The notes: generated from the sequence alone by a model not told the origin. 64,000 nt of DNA from Candidatus Opimibacter iunctus (GCA_016716665.1 JADJVH010000011.1:62001-126000); one strand, 5' to 3'. Positions 17,921 to 25,766 are shown, counted from the stretch's first letter. Made by a program: numbers and translations.

Positions 17921-18799
17921 ATGGTTGACATTACCCATAAAATAATCACACATCGCTCCGCCATCGCTGAGGCCATAGTTGCCGTCAGCCCCAAAGGCGA
18001 TGTCTTTGAGGCGAGTAGAGTAGCCGGATTGTTTGGTATAAAGCGGACCAGTGATATGATCCCTGATTGCCATCCGTTGCCGGTGGAGTTTGCAGCCGTG
18101 CGCCATCGCATCGAGGGATTGCAGATCATCATCGAAACCGAAGTGCACACATTGTACAAGACTGGCGTCGAGGTTGAGGCCATGCATGGTGCATCCGTCA
18201 CTGCGCTTACGATCTATGATATGCTCAAGCCGATTGATAAAGGCATCGAGATCAGAAACATAAGACTGGTCAGTAAGAAAGGAGGCAAATCGCAATATGC
18301 AGATATCTTAAAGCGTAAATTGAAGACAGCAGTGGTCGTCTGTTCAGACAGCATTTCTGCAGGGAAGAAAGTTGACTTTGCCGGCAAGGCCATCATTACA
18401 AAGCTTGAAAAGATTGAAGTCCCAACAGAAGACTACACCATCATACCTGATGAAGTCTCAGTCATTCAGGCTAAGGTCCAGGCCTTGTATGATGACAAGT
18501 ATGATCTGATCATCATCACCGGAGGCACTGGCCTCTCACCACGTGATGTCACTCCCGAGGCTATCCGCCCGATGCTCGATCGCGAGATCCCCGGCATCGC
18601 AGAGGCTGCTCGCCATTATGGCCAGCAGCACATGCCTTATGCGATGCTCTCCAGGAGTGTTGCCGGATTGAAAGGGAAGACCCTCATCATCGCACTGCCT
18701 GGCTCGACACGTGGTGCCGAAGAAAGCATGGATGCGTTGTTTCCCTACATCCTCCATATTTTCAAAGTGGCGGAAGGCATGCCCCATGAATCCGTCTGA
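17921..18799 (+). CDS. Bifunctional MoaC-MogA/MoaB molybdenum cofactor protein
   Basis: A fusion of two cofactor steps, 292 aa. Residues 1-~140 are MoaC (cyclic pyranopterin monophosphate synthase): MVDITHKIITHRSAIAEAIV, then SDMIPDCHPLPVEF (~45-58) and TGVEVEAMHGASVTALTIYD (~86-105). Residues ~150-292 are the MogA/MoaB molybdopterin adenylyltransferase fold: TAVVVCSDSISAG, then IIITGGTGLSPRDVTPEA (~195-212) and IALPGSTRGAEESMDALF (~264-281). It precedes MoeA action. It is last in the block, separated from fdh alpha by repeats. Confidence 0.95.
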   Translation: MVDITHKIITHRSAIAEAIVAVSPKGDVFEASRVAGLFGIKRTSDMIPDCHPLPVEFAAVRHRIEGLQIIIETEVHTLYKTGVEVEAMHGASVTALTIYDMLKPIDKGIEIRNIRLVSKKGGKSQYADILKRKLKTAVVVCSDSISAGKKVDFAGKAIITKLEKIEVPTEDYTIIPDEVSVIQAKVQALYDDKYDLIIITGGTGLSPRDVTPEAIRPMLDREIPGIAEAARHYGQQHMPYAMLSRSVAGLKGKTLIIALPGSTRGAEESMDALFPYILHIFKVAEGMPHESV

Positions 18800-18822
18800 T
18801 CCCCTACCCCCTGAAAGGGGGG

Positions 18823-18877
18823 CGTTAAAAAATCATCTCGAATAGGTAACCAACCTGTCGCTCAAAATTGCCTGAGC
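18823..18877 (-). repeat. Truncated 3' end of the structured repeat (copy 3)
   Basis: On the minus strand: CTCAGGCAATTTTGAGCGAC, CAGG, a tail ending TACCTATTCGA, then GATGATTTTTTAACG. It matches the last ~40 bases of copy 1 almost exactly, including its arm TTTTGAGCGAC, but no partner GTCGCTCAAAA exists upstream. It lies directly after copy 2 in the same orientation. The adjoining CCCCCTGAAAGGGGGG dyad (18806-18822) follows the moaC-mogA stop. Confidence 0.7.
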
Positions 18878-18919
18878 ATTATGGGACGAGCATACACCAC
18901 CTTCGCCCGCTGCGTGGCA

Positions 18920-19191
18920 CTTAATTTTTAATGAATCATTTCGAAAAAGGCTAAGTCCTGTGACCAAAAATTGTCTGAGCAAAATGGAAACCTATTTTGG
19001 TGAAAATCAAGACTCTATTGGTAAGATTCAAAGGCAAGAAATAGGATATTGAAAAACGAATAGGTTGAAAACGAACGAGGAAGCTATGCTGATGCAGGAT
19101 GAATAGGCGAGTTTTTTTGGTCACGAGCTTTTTGGTTCTTTTTTGCGGTAAAAAAGAACAAATATTTCCACGCCTCATGCGGAACGAAATC
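18920..19191 (-). repeat. Structured intergenic repeat, copy 2
   Basis: Minus-strand copy that starts inside the stop codon of the sterol desaturase-like gene. Parts match copy 1: 5' hairpin region TTCCGC-ATGAG-GCGTGG; a perfect 10-bp hairpin GTTCTTTTTT/AAAAAAGAAC (19159-19150 with 19144-19135); arm GTGACCAAAAA (19124-19114) then ACTCGCC; a 143-base internal region; arm TTTTTGGTCAC (18970-18960) preceded by CTCAGACAA and followed by CAGG. Both hairpins stay perfectly paired although their sequences differ from copy 1. Translating it gives lysine-rich frames (KKRTKK) that are not genes. Confidence 0.75.
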
Positions 19192-20077
19192 ACCCCGCAT
19201 TTTTGCGGAACCCAAACTTTGCTTGTTGTAAAAATGTATGCGGCATCTCTTCATCCCCCGGATAACCCAGTTCGATCGTCTCGCCACTGTCAGGAAAATG
19301 GACTGTGCCAAACAGGTAATCCCACAGGCTCAGGGATATGCCAAAGTTGATACCGTATTTGATATTCGATGGCAGATATTTGGCATGATGCCAGCTATGC
19401 ATCTGTGGATTGTTGAAGAGGTATTTGAGCGGACCCAGAGGGATCCGGATATTGGAATGATTGAAATGCCCGATGCTCAGGGCGATGATATGCACTACGA
19501 AAAACTCCTGGATGCCAAAGCCGATCATGCCTAGTGGGATATATTCGATGGCGCGGTAGACCACATTTTCCATCCAGTGATATCTCAGGTGCGTGGCAAA
19601 GCCGAGTTGTTTGGCCGAGTGATGCACTTTGTGGAAATTCCACAACCAGGGGACGCGGTGCAGCAGGCGATGGATATTCCACTGTATGAAGTCCCTTACG
19701 ACAAACATGGTCAGCAGTTGTGCCCAAACCGCCCAGCCGGCAATCTGGATCGCAACAAGGTTCCTTATCCCGAATACACTCGCCAGGAAATTATTGAACG
19801 CCTCGACGAAGACACTAGAGACGGCATTGTAGCCAATCAGCGAAAACAGGAAGAAGTTGAAGAACATATAGAATACATCCAGCCAGAACTCCCGCGTCCA
19901 GGCTCCCTGTTCCTTTTTCCATGGCCTGAAATATTCCAGCGAGAAGAAAAAGAGGGACACTCCGATCAGCCAATAGAAGTAGTTGTGCCACGAGGGAGTC
20001 GTGATCTCATGAAAGAGGTAATTGGCATACCCTCTATAGGCGTTAATGAATATTTCAAGATAGTGCTGAAGATCCAT
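19190..20077 (-). CDS. Sterol desaturase / fatty acid hydroxylase superfamily membrane protein
   Basis: Membrane di-iron oxygenase family, 295 aa with about five hydrophobic segments. The histidine boxes are in the right order: HRLLH (~residues 135-139), HKVHH (~148-152) and HSWHH (~231-235), with a further HFNHSN between them. Family members hydroxylate or desaturate lipids using O2 and a reductase; the substrate here is unknown. Its TGA stop overlaps the first bases of structured repeat copy 2. Confidence 0.88.
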   Translation of the reverse strand: MDLQHYLEIFINAYRGYANYLFHEITTPSWHNYFYWLIGVSLFFFSLEYFRPWKKEQGAWTREFWLDVFYMFFNFFLFSLIGYNAVSSVFVEAFNNFLASVFGIRNLVAIQIAGWAVWAQLLTMFVVRDFIQWNIHRLLHRVPWLWNFHKVHHSAKQLGFATHLRYHWMENVVYRAIEYIPLGMIGFGIQEFFVVHIIALSIGHFNHSNIRIPLGPLKYLFNNPQMHSWHHAKYLPSNIKYGINFGISLSLWDYLFGTVHFPDSGETIELGYPGDEEMPHTFLQQAKFGFRKNAG

Positions 20078-20187
20078 TCAGGTGTTGATTGCTTTCGAGG
20101 GTAAAGGTAGAAGGATTCGATATCAGAACTTTGTCTCAAAAGTCACATTTCGCATTTGAAAACAATACGACTCTGAAAAGACTGATC

Positions 20188-20442
20188 TTAACCATAGATT
20201 TCCTTACGATTACCCAGTGCAATTACCTCGACCCATAACATGGAGTCAACAATATCATAAATGATTCGATATTCAGCTACACGGATACGATATCCATTTC
20301 TGTTTTTTAGTTTTTTGTAGCCATAGGGCCGTGGATTTTCAGATAGCTTATAGATGGCCTCCTTGATACTTGAGTAATAAGGTTCATTAATATGTTTCAA
20401 GGTTTTGATCACTCCTGGCCTGAGCGAGACCTGATATGCCAT
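20188..20442 (-). CDS. RelE/ParE-family toxin
   Basis: Small basic toxin of a type II toxin-antitoxin pair, 84 aa. The fold pattern is typical: YQVSLRPGVIKTLKHI helix, NPRPYGYKKLKNRNGYRIRV and AEYRIIYDIVD strands, then the C-terminal VIALGNRKEIY with the catalytic-type Arg/Tyr. Relatives cut mRNA in the ribosome. The ATG is three bases after the reconstructed antitoxin stop, so the pair forms a standard antitoxin-first operon. Confidence 0.88.
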   Translation of the reverse strand: MAYQVSLRPGVIKTLKHINEPYYSSIKEAIYKLSENPRPYGYKKLKNRNGYRIRVAEYRIIYDIVDSMLWVEVIALGNRKEIYG

Positions 20443-20445
20443 TTG

Positions 20446-20654
20446 CTATTTCTGTTGATGTTCTGACTCAATGATGCGAAAAGCTTCATCTAGGGGATTG
20501 AAGGTTCATTTAAAGTTATGGCCTCATCATAGAGCTTGATATCCTCCATCTCTTCGAGTTCTTCCAGTAATGACTCATATTCTTTGATTGGCAGAACTAC
20601 AGAAATTTTATTTCCCTCCTTATCGGTAATGTATTGAGGATGAACACTAAGCAT
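20446..20654 (-). CDS. Antitoxin of the RelE pair, with an apparent one-base frameshift
   Basis: Starts MLSVHPQYITDKEGNKISVV (ATG at 20654), a Phd/RelB-like N-terminus with a Leu/Glu-rich helix EYESLLEELEEMEDIKLYDE. The open frame stops at 20490, just after a run of four G (20493-20496; CCCC in the gene). One added C restores IPLDEAFRIIESEHQQK and a stop at 20446, three bases before the toxin ATG, which is the toxin-wrapping C-terminus expected of this family. The repaired protein is about 69 aa. If the shift is real the antitoxin would lose its tail. Confidence 0.75.
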
Positions 20655-20850
20655 GCGATTTTTCTTTTTGTAAATATAAAGGAATTTAGGTGTGTTTAGT
20701 TTCAAATGCGAATGGACAAAAGCAATATTTTCATTGGAATCCCTCCTTCAAACGGTTTGGTATCTCAATAATCAAAACTTTAATAGTCCTGAATTTCCTC
20801 TCCAGAGGCTTATTTTTTAGTCACTGATAGTCAATGAGTTAGCAAGCATA

Positions 20851-20889
20851 TGACGTATTTATTTTACAAAAAGTAAAATAAATACGTCA
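20851..20889. promoter_or_regulatory. Perfect 17-bp inverted repeat upstream of the membrane protein/HTH pair
   Basis: TGACGTATTTATTTTAC, loop AAAAA, GTAAAATAAATACGTCA. It ends 17 bases upstream of a -7 element and is followed by a further GTAAAAC half-motif. Position and symmetry suit an operator, perhaps for the HTH protein encoded downstream. Confidence 0.6.
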
Positions 20890-20906
20890 AAAAGTAAAAC
20901 AAACAT

Positions 20907-20914
20907 TACATTTG
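20907..20914 (+). promoter_or_regulatory. Promoter -7 element for the membrane protein/HTH operon
   Basis: TACATTTG is an exact TAnnTTTG match, 78 bases before the ATG at 20992. The leader between them contains tandem CATCAACC-like units (about 20955-20986), a repeat family also found at 49491-49550 and 49815-49893. Confidence 0.6.
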
Positions 20915-20991
20915 ACCAGTTATTAAATCGTAATCAAACACAACCTCCTAACCCATCAACCCATCAACTTATCAACCTATCAACCTTCCAT

Positions 20992-21486
20992 ATGAAACAA
21001 ACACTCTTATTGCCCAGCCGCTTCAAAACGATCGGTTGGTTTATCCTGATCCCCGCAACGATTGCCGGAATCATCCTTATTTCTACAGGCTTTGAAGGAG
21101 AATGGCTCAACACCACTGTCTTTGCCATATTCAACGATGATTTCTTCATGAATAACCAGCAAATTGCTAAAAGCCAGAATTTTACTTTTATCACGACGGA
21201 TATCACCAACACGCTGGTAGGAATTCTGTTTATAATCGGAGGGCTCATGGTAGGTTTTTCGAAGGAGAAAAGAGAAGATGAATTCATTGCCAATCTCCGG
21301 CTTTCCTCTCTGCTCTGGTCCGTATGGGTCAACTATGCCCTGTTATTATTTGCTTTCCTTTTTATATGGAACCTCGCTTTCCTGAATGTGATGGTCTACA
21401 ACATGTTTACCATCCTCATCATCTTTATCATCCGCTTCAACTACATCCTGTACAGAAGCAGCAAATCCATGGCCGATGACAAATAA
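20992..21486 (+). CDS. Four-helix membrane protein paired with an HTH regulator
   Basis: 164 aa, not assignable to a characterised family. Four hydrophobic segments are visible (residues ~14-30, ~72-86, ~104-126, ~128-150), with an extracytoplasmic-looking loop 35-65 (EGEWLNTTVFAIFNDDFFMN) and short charged ends. Such proteins are often found just before YozG-like HTH genes in Bacteroidota and may act as sensor or partner; this is inference from position. The end overlaps the HTH gene by 11 bases. Confidence 0.75.
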   Translation: MKQTLLLPSRFKTIGWFILIPATIAGIILISTGFEGEWLNTTVFAIFNDDFFMNNQQIAKSQNFTFITTDITNTLVGILFIIGGLMVGFSKEKREDEFIANLRLSSLLWSVWVNYALLLFAFLFIWNLAFLNVMVYNMFTILIIFIIRFNYILYRSSKSMADDK

Positions 21487-21676
21487 GATCAAAGTAGAGC
21501 GCGCCATCCACAACCTGACCCAGGAAGAGCTGGCCAACCGCATCTCCGTCAGCCGCCAGACCATCAATGCAATGGAAGCAAACAAGTATGTGCCATCCAC
21601 CGTGCTGGCCTTGAAGATCGCCCGCGTCTTTAGTAAACCTGTCGAAGACATCTTCTTCCTCGAGGAGGAAGATTGA
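21476..21676 (+). CDS. Short XRE-family helix-turn-helix regulator
   Basis: 66 aa, one HTH domain only: MTNKIKVERAIHNLTQEELANRISVSRQTINAMEANKYVPSTVLALKIARVFSKPVEDIF in pattern, with recognition helix SVSRQTINAME (residues ~24-34). Close in form to Bacillus YozG-like regulators. Overlap with the preceding membrane protein indicates coupled translation. The inverted repeat at 20851-20889 is a candidate autoregulatory site. Confidence 0.9.
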   Translation: MTNKIKVERAIHNLTQEELANRISVSRQTINAMEANKYVPSTVLALKIARVFSKPVEDIFFLEEED

Positions 21677-21741
21677 TTGTTTTGTGAGTTGTGAGTTTTC
21701 AGTTGTGAGTCGCAAGGCGTGAGGATCGCATATTATATTTT

Positions 21742-21773
21742 ATGTAGAGACGCGATTAATCGCGTCTCTACAT
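21742..21773. repeat. Perfect 32-bp palindrome
   Basis: Arm ATGTAGAGACGCGATT followed at once by its exact complement AATCGCGTCTCTACAT. It lies between the convergent ends of the HTH gene and the alpha/beta hydrolase gene, so it could act as a two-way terminator or be a dispersed palindromic repeat. No T-run on either side. Confidence 0.8.
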
Positions 21774-21800
21774 TAATTACCATGCTCACGTCTCCACATA

Positions 21801-22487
21801 CTATCCGATAAATCCGGAAATGACAGAGGAAAGTGTAATAATATCCACAGATTCAAGTGGATGCCTGAATCCTTCAAGCATCTTGAGGTGTCCATGTGGT
21901 AATAGACTGGCAGTTGTCTCTGATTCTGCAATACCGACCATATGGTCATCTGTGCCGATACAGATCAGTACTTCATTTTCTATAGATGAAAAATATGTTG
22001 AAGTCATGGCCGCCCCATCACCCAGTGTTGTCATCATCTCTCCGGTACGGTTCATGATAGACTTCCAGTCACCTGGTTGATGCCTGGCATCAAGTGTTGC
22101 CGCAAATGCAGGGATTTTCTGCCCGATGATTTCGGGATTCATCATCCGGCCTTCCTTTGCAGCAGATTCAGGATCCCATTTATATTTGGTGCCCAGGGTG
22201 ATGATTTTGCCTGCACGTGCCGGATAGCCATGCGCTAGCTTCAAGGCTACATATCCTCCCATACTATAGCCAAAAAAGTGAGCTTTCTCCAGGCTTTCAC
22301 CCTGCATAAAGTCAATCGTATCCTGCACAAACAAGTCAATGGAATATGGCATCACAGTGGTGTCACCACCATGACCTGAAAAATTGAAACTAAATATATC
22401 GTATTGATCGGAGAGATGTTCTCCAAGTTCCACCAGTTGGTCCTTGCTCCCCAGCGCCCCGTGTAGTAAGATCAGTTTTTCTTTCAT
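21801..22487 (-). CDS. Alpha/beta-fold hydrolase
   Basis: 228 aa cytosolic hydrolase from the ATG at 22487. It has the oxyanion region LLHGALGS (residues ~6-13), nucleophile elbow GYSMGG (Ser near 94), acid in IGTDDHM (~178-184) and catalytic His in FRHPLE (~208-213), the Ser-Asp-His order of the fold. Substrate unknown. Alone on this strand, preceded by repeat modules. Confidence 0.88.
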   Translation of the reverse strand: MKEKLILLHGALGSKDQLVELGEHLSDQYDIFSFNFSGHGGDTTVMPYSIDLFVQDTIDFMQGESLEKAHFFGYSMGGYVALKLAHGYPARAGKIITLGTKYKWDPESAAKEGRMMNPEIIGQKIPAFAATLDARHQPGDWKSIMNRTGEMMTTLGDGAAMTSTYFSSIENEVLICIGTDDHMVGIAESETTASLLPHGHLKMLEGFRHPLESVDIITLSSVISGFIG

Positions 22488-22510
22488 CATGTTCTTCTTT
22501 TATGTTGTCA

Positions 22511-22694
22511 CAAGGATTGAAATCCCTGGCAACAAAATCGGCCGTGCCTACGGCACTTCTGTTGGTCCCGAGTGACCAACTATTCATTACTCACTTTTCA
22601 CTCCATCTGCCCATTGCTCCATTGCTCCTCCTTTGCTCCCTTGCTCCCTGCCCTCTTCAGCCTCTTTCGCCTTTTCAGCCTCTTTCGCCTTTTC
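22511..22694. repeat. Cluster of interspersed modules between S41 peptidase and alpha/beta hydrolase
   Basis: AGGATTGAAATCCCTGGCAA followed by CGTGCCTACGGCACTT (22511-22558; near copy at 29169-29250); TTGCTCC/CTTGCTCCC runs (22612-22651); then on the minus strand GAGGCxGAAA units (22652-22694). The last units overlap the end of the S41 gene, whose TGA stop is inside a repeat unit. Confidence 0.75.
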
Positions 22695-24171
22695 CGTTGA
22701 TCAGTTTAAAAGCCATCTCCATCACCACATCTTTCTTATTGATCAAGTCACTCGTGGTTGGCACAACAAGATAGTCCGGCGTAATCCCTCTTCCTACATT
22801 ATAGAGTATGCTCCTGATATTGTAGCGCACAGTAGGGATAGCTACACTTGTTTTTGTATTGGGCAAGGTGATATTTTTTACATTGCCTGCAATCACGACA
22901 GGGTTGCCACCGGTTTCTTCCCCGATAAAGACACATCGCTTGTTGGCCTGCAAAGCCGAACATACCATACTGCTTGCCGAGAAGGTCCCGCCATTGATCA
23001 GGACATATAATTTACCGGTGAAATTGCTTTTCTGGGGCTGGTGCTTCCCTGTCTGCGGCCCTTTTTCAGGCTGAAGTCTTGCCTCGGGAATTTTCCATGT
23101 TGTAGGATCAACCGATTCATAGGATTGCAGGATATCAAATGGAGTATCGAGGAGAAACGCTAGTAAAGTCACTGCGTTTTCAAGATCTCCTCCCTGGTTG
23201 TTGCGCAGATCAAGTATTACATTCTTGTTTTGTTTTTCGCGGATAGTCCGGAAGAAGGCAGGGATGTAGTCATCAAACCGCTGGGCAAAGTCCTTGCGAA
23301 GGATATCATTGTGAAAATCCTTGATCAAAATGGTTGCGGTCTGTGAGCTGCTGTCCAGGCTGATGGTCAGGCCGGTACCAATCAAGGCATCCTTTGAAGG
23401 TTCACCAAAGATGGACTCACGATAATACGCTATACTGTCCCTCGATTGTCCTTTAAGGTTGAATTCGCCAAAGGTTTTATCCGGATTGAGGGTCTGGATA
23501 TTGAAGTAAGCAGGATTGCCAAAATGAAACGAATAGTATGATGTAAAATACCGGTCAATGATCCACGCAGGATAGGTCGTGTTAAACCCATCCCTGATCT
23601 GCCTGCGCATCATTAGGTCATGCAGAAAGGATGCATTCACTCCGTTGATGACCAGGATCTCTGTCCCGGGAGCGGTCTGAGGGGATGCACTGTATTCCTT
23701 GACGACAAAGAGCCTGTTACCTTCCCAATGAACCTGCAAAGGGAGGAAAGGGGCGTTTTGATTTTCATATGCCGTGGTGGCAGGGTCAGGAAAGATCTGC
23801 GTATGTCCATCCTTGATCGCAGCCAGTGTCCTGGTGATCATGTTGTAAAAATTGATATTATTGTCAGGTACGGTGATCAAGGCATACAAGCTGTCAAAGA
23901 GCAGGTTTATTTCACGCTTTGGCGTATAGAGGTATAGGTTGGGATGATCCAGTTCAAGCCTTGTCTTGTAGATGGTAAGGTCTTCCCGCAGCTGATCGGC
24001 CGTATACAGATGATCGAGCCTGTACTCGCCGGTCACAAATTGTGCAGTAGCCTGACTGCTCAGGAATAGCATAGCCATCATTGCAACCAAAATGCAGAAG
24101 CGGGATTGTGATATTGAGGGACTCCCCGGAAAAGACAAGTGCGCTTTCAGGAGGCTACGGATATGTGCCAT
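22675..24171 (-). CDS. S41-family (tail-specific/C-terminal processing) peptidase
   Basis: Exported serine peptidase, 498 aa. A signal segment is seen at residues ~25-45 (FCILVAMMAMLFLSSQATAQ). The S41 core has the strand LRNNQGGDLENAVTLLAFLL (~330-349), and the catalytic Ser in GGTFSASSMVCSAL (~399-412) followed by IGEETGGNP (~421-429). No PDZ domain is obvious. The last residues, GKGERG, are encoded by the GAGGCxGAA repeat that follows the gene, including the stop codon; the ancestral end is probably near VVMEMAFKLI. Confidence 0.88.
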   Translation of the reverse strand: MAHIRSLLKAHLSFPGSPSISQSRFCILVAMMAMLFLSSQATAQFVTGEYRLDHLYTADQLREDLTIYKTRLELDHPNLYLYTPKREINLLFDSLYALITVPDNNINFYNMITRTLAAIKDGHTQIFPDPATTAYENQNAPFLPLQVHWEGNRLFVVKEYSASPQTAPGTEILVINGVNASFLHDLMMRRQIRDGFNTTYPAWIIDRYFTSYYSFHFGNPAYFNIQTLNPDKTFGEFNLKGQSRDSIAYYRESIFGEPSKDALIGTGLTISLDSSSQTATILIKDFHNDILRKDFAQRFDDYIPAFFRTIREKQNKNVILDLRNNQGGDLENAVTLLAFLLDTPFDILQSYESVDPTTWKIPEARLQPEKGPQTGKHQPQKSNFTGKLYVLINGGTFSASSMVCSALQANKRCVFIGEETGGNPVVIAGNVKNITLPNTKTSVAIPTVRYNIRSILYNVGRGITPDYLVVPTTSDLINKKDVVMEMAFKLINGKGERG

Positions 24172-24309
24172 TTTGTAAAATTAAGGAGTTCCCGCAAGTT
24201 TCATTTTATTACTTCGCCTTGCGGTGCTGGTTGACCCGGCATTGACACTTCCAGGCCATTTTTCCAGCGGGAGGACTAAAGGGAGAATAGAAACATGTTA
24301 TTTTTCCAT

Positions 24310-25152
24310 TTAAGAAGGATCCACAGACCGACCAGCATCCTCAGGGTTGGCGTAATGGATGATCGATTGCGGATAGGGAAACTTGATATTGTGGTTGACC
24401 AGTGCCCTGAAGACATCCACCCGGATTTCACTCTTGATATTTTCCACCCGGAATACTTCATCGCACCAGAACATGATGGTTATTTCCACTGAAGATTCTC
24501 CAAACTTTGTGATCCGGATCGATGGCTCCGGGGTCCTGCTCACTGCTTTATGCTGCAGGGTCACTTCCTTAAACAGTTTCATGATAGCCGGGATGTCCTC
24601 CGTATAGGCCAGGTTGACATGGATTTCAAATCTTGAGGTATGGTGACTATAGGTCCAGTTGACCACCTTGCCCTGGGTGATCACGGAATTGGGGAGGATG
24701 ATAAACTTGTCCTCCCGGGTCATGACCGCTGTCGTCCTGAGTTTGATCTCCTTGACACGACATACGATCCCATCCACCTCGATGACATCATTGACCTTGA
24801 TGGTCCCGTCAAATAGAATGATAATGCCGGATATGAAGTCATTGAAGAGGTGTTGGAGGCCAAAACCAATACCAACCAATAAAGCAGCCGATCCTACGAA
24901 AAGGACAGAGAGGTCAAATCCAAGCAGGGTGATCCCCAGCAGGATGGTGATGACAATAATGGTATAGCGGGCGAGTTGCTTGATGGAGTATTTGGCCCCT
25001 TCATCTATTTTCTTGTTTTTCCTGATCCCCCTGTTGAGGATCCGGAGGATAATCCCCGAGACGGAAGCAAGGATGAGGATGGCCAGCAGGTTGTGGACAT
25101 GCAAGGTGTAGTTGCCAATGTGGACCAGCTCATAGTCAAGAATTTCTTTCAT
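24310..25152 (-). CDS. MscS-family small-conductance mechanosensitive channel
   Basis: 280 aa. Three hydrophobic segments: ~20-40, ~63-83 and the pore-lining ~88-110 (SVLFVGSAALLVGIGFGLQHLFNDF), followed by the beta domain FDGTIKVNDVIEVDGIVCRV (~120-139), the PNSVITQGKVVNWT signature and a C-terminal alpha/beta domain ending FPYPQ. Opens under membrane tension to release osmolytes. Stands alone between an S41 peptidase and an acetyltransferase. Confidence 0.92.
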   Translation of the reverse strand: MKEILDYELVHIGNYTLHVHNLLAILILASVSGIILRILNRGIRKNKKIDEGAKYSIKQLARYTIIVITILLGITLLGFDLSVLFVGSAALLVGIGFGLQHLFNDFISGIIILFDGTIKVNDVIEVDGIVCRVKEIKLRTTAVMTREDKFIILPNSVITQGKVVNWTYSHHTSRFEIHVNLAYTEDIPAIMKLFKEVTLQHKAVSRTPEPSIRITKFGESSVEITIMFWCDEVFRVENIKSEIRVDVFRALVNHNIKFPYPQSIIHYANPEDAGRSVDPS

Positions 25153-25282
25153 TACCCTTCAGGTTTGTATCATCCGTTGGTGGGGAACGGAGAAATGAAA
25201 GTAAAACATTCCTGTGAAGTAATCACGCACGGCCCCGATTTGCCGGAGTCGGTTCAAGCCAGTCGACCAACTGGCAATGGCT

Positions 25283-25753
25283 TCAGGCTTTGCGCCACTC
25301 TATCTTCAGTGCGGAGATTTTTTCGTCCTCATAGCGTGTTTCAGGCAGGACTTTGAACCCATTACGCATGTAGAAAGGTAAAGGGGACAAATAGTAGTCT
25401 CCGTTTTGCTTGATGTCATTGTGGTGGTCGATGACCCACCCATTGAGCCTGTTCTCCTTTTCCTTGATCAGGTTGAGGAGCAGATGCCCAAGCCCTTTGC
25501 GTTGGTACGAACCATCGATGATGATCGAAAACCAGCGGTCGCCGCCCCGGTCAAAGGTATCCGCCCACCCGATGATCTCGCTGTCATCTTCTACAATGAG
25601 GTAATGGGTATGTCCTGTGGAAGCCTGCAGGAAGTCATCAAAGGCAGTGGTATTGATGGCCAGTTTTTGAGGATACTCGTTGTTCCAGATCATACAGATC
25701 TGCTCCTTTTGCAAGAGAGAGAGCATTGCTGATTTAGTGATTTTCATCGACAT
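25283..25753 (-). CDS. GNAT-family N-acetyltransferase
   Basis: 156 aa. Acetyl-CoA pyrophosphate-binding motif A is seen as SYQRKGLGHLLLNLIKEKE (residues ~82-100), preceded by strand WFSIIIDG and followed by the FYMRNGFKVLPETRYE C-terminal strand (~128-143). Target unknown. A short open frame (25767-25910) begins upstream in the same direction with a 13-base gap. Confidence 0.85.
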   Translation of the reverse strand: MSMKITKSAMLSLLQKEQICMIWNNEYPQKLAINTTAFDDFLQASTGHTHYLIVEDDSEIIGWADTFDRGGDRWFSIIIDGSYQRKGLGHLLLNLIKEKENRLNGWVIDHHNDIKQNGDYYLSPLPFYMRNGFKVLPETRYEDEKISALKIEWRKA

Positions 25754-25766
25754 GAATGGCGGGGAG

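Noticed and set aside
18951..19311. Lysine-rich open frames (KKRTKK type) near the sterol desaturase-like gene
   Set aside because: They are translations of structured repeat copy 2; sequence is constrained by base pairing, not codons.
25220..25282. GGTTCAAGCC, resembling a tRNA T-loop
   Set aside because: No matching acceptor, D or anticodon stems around it.
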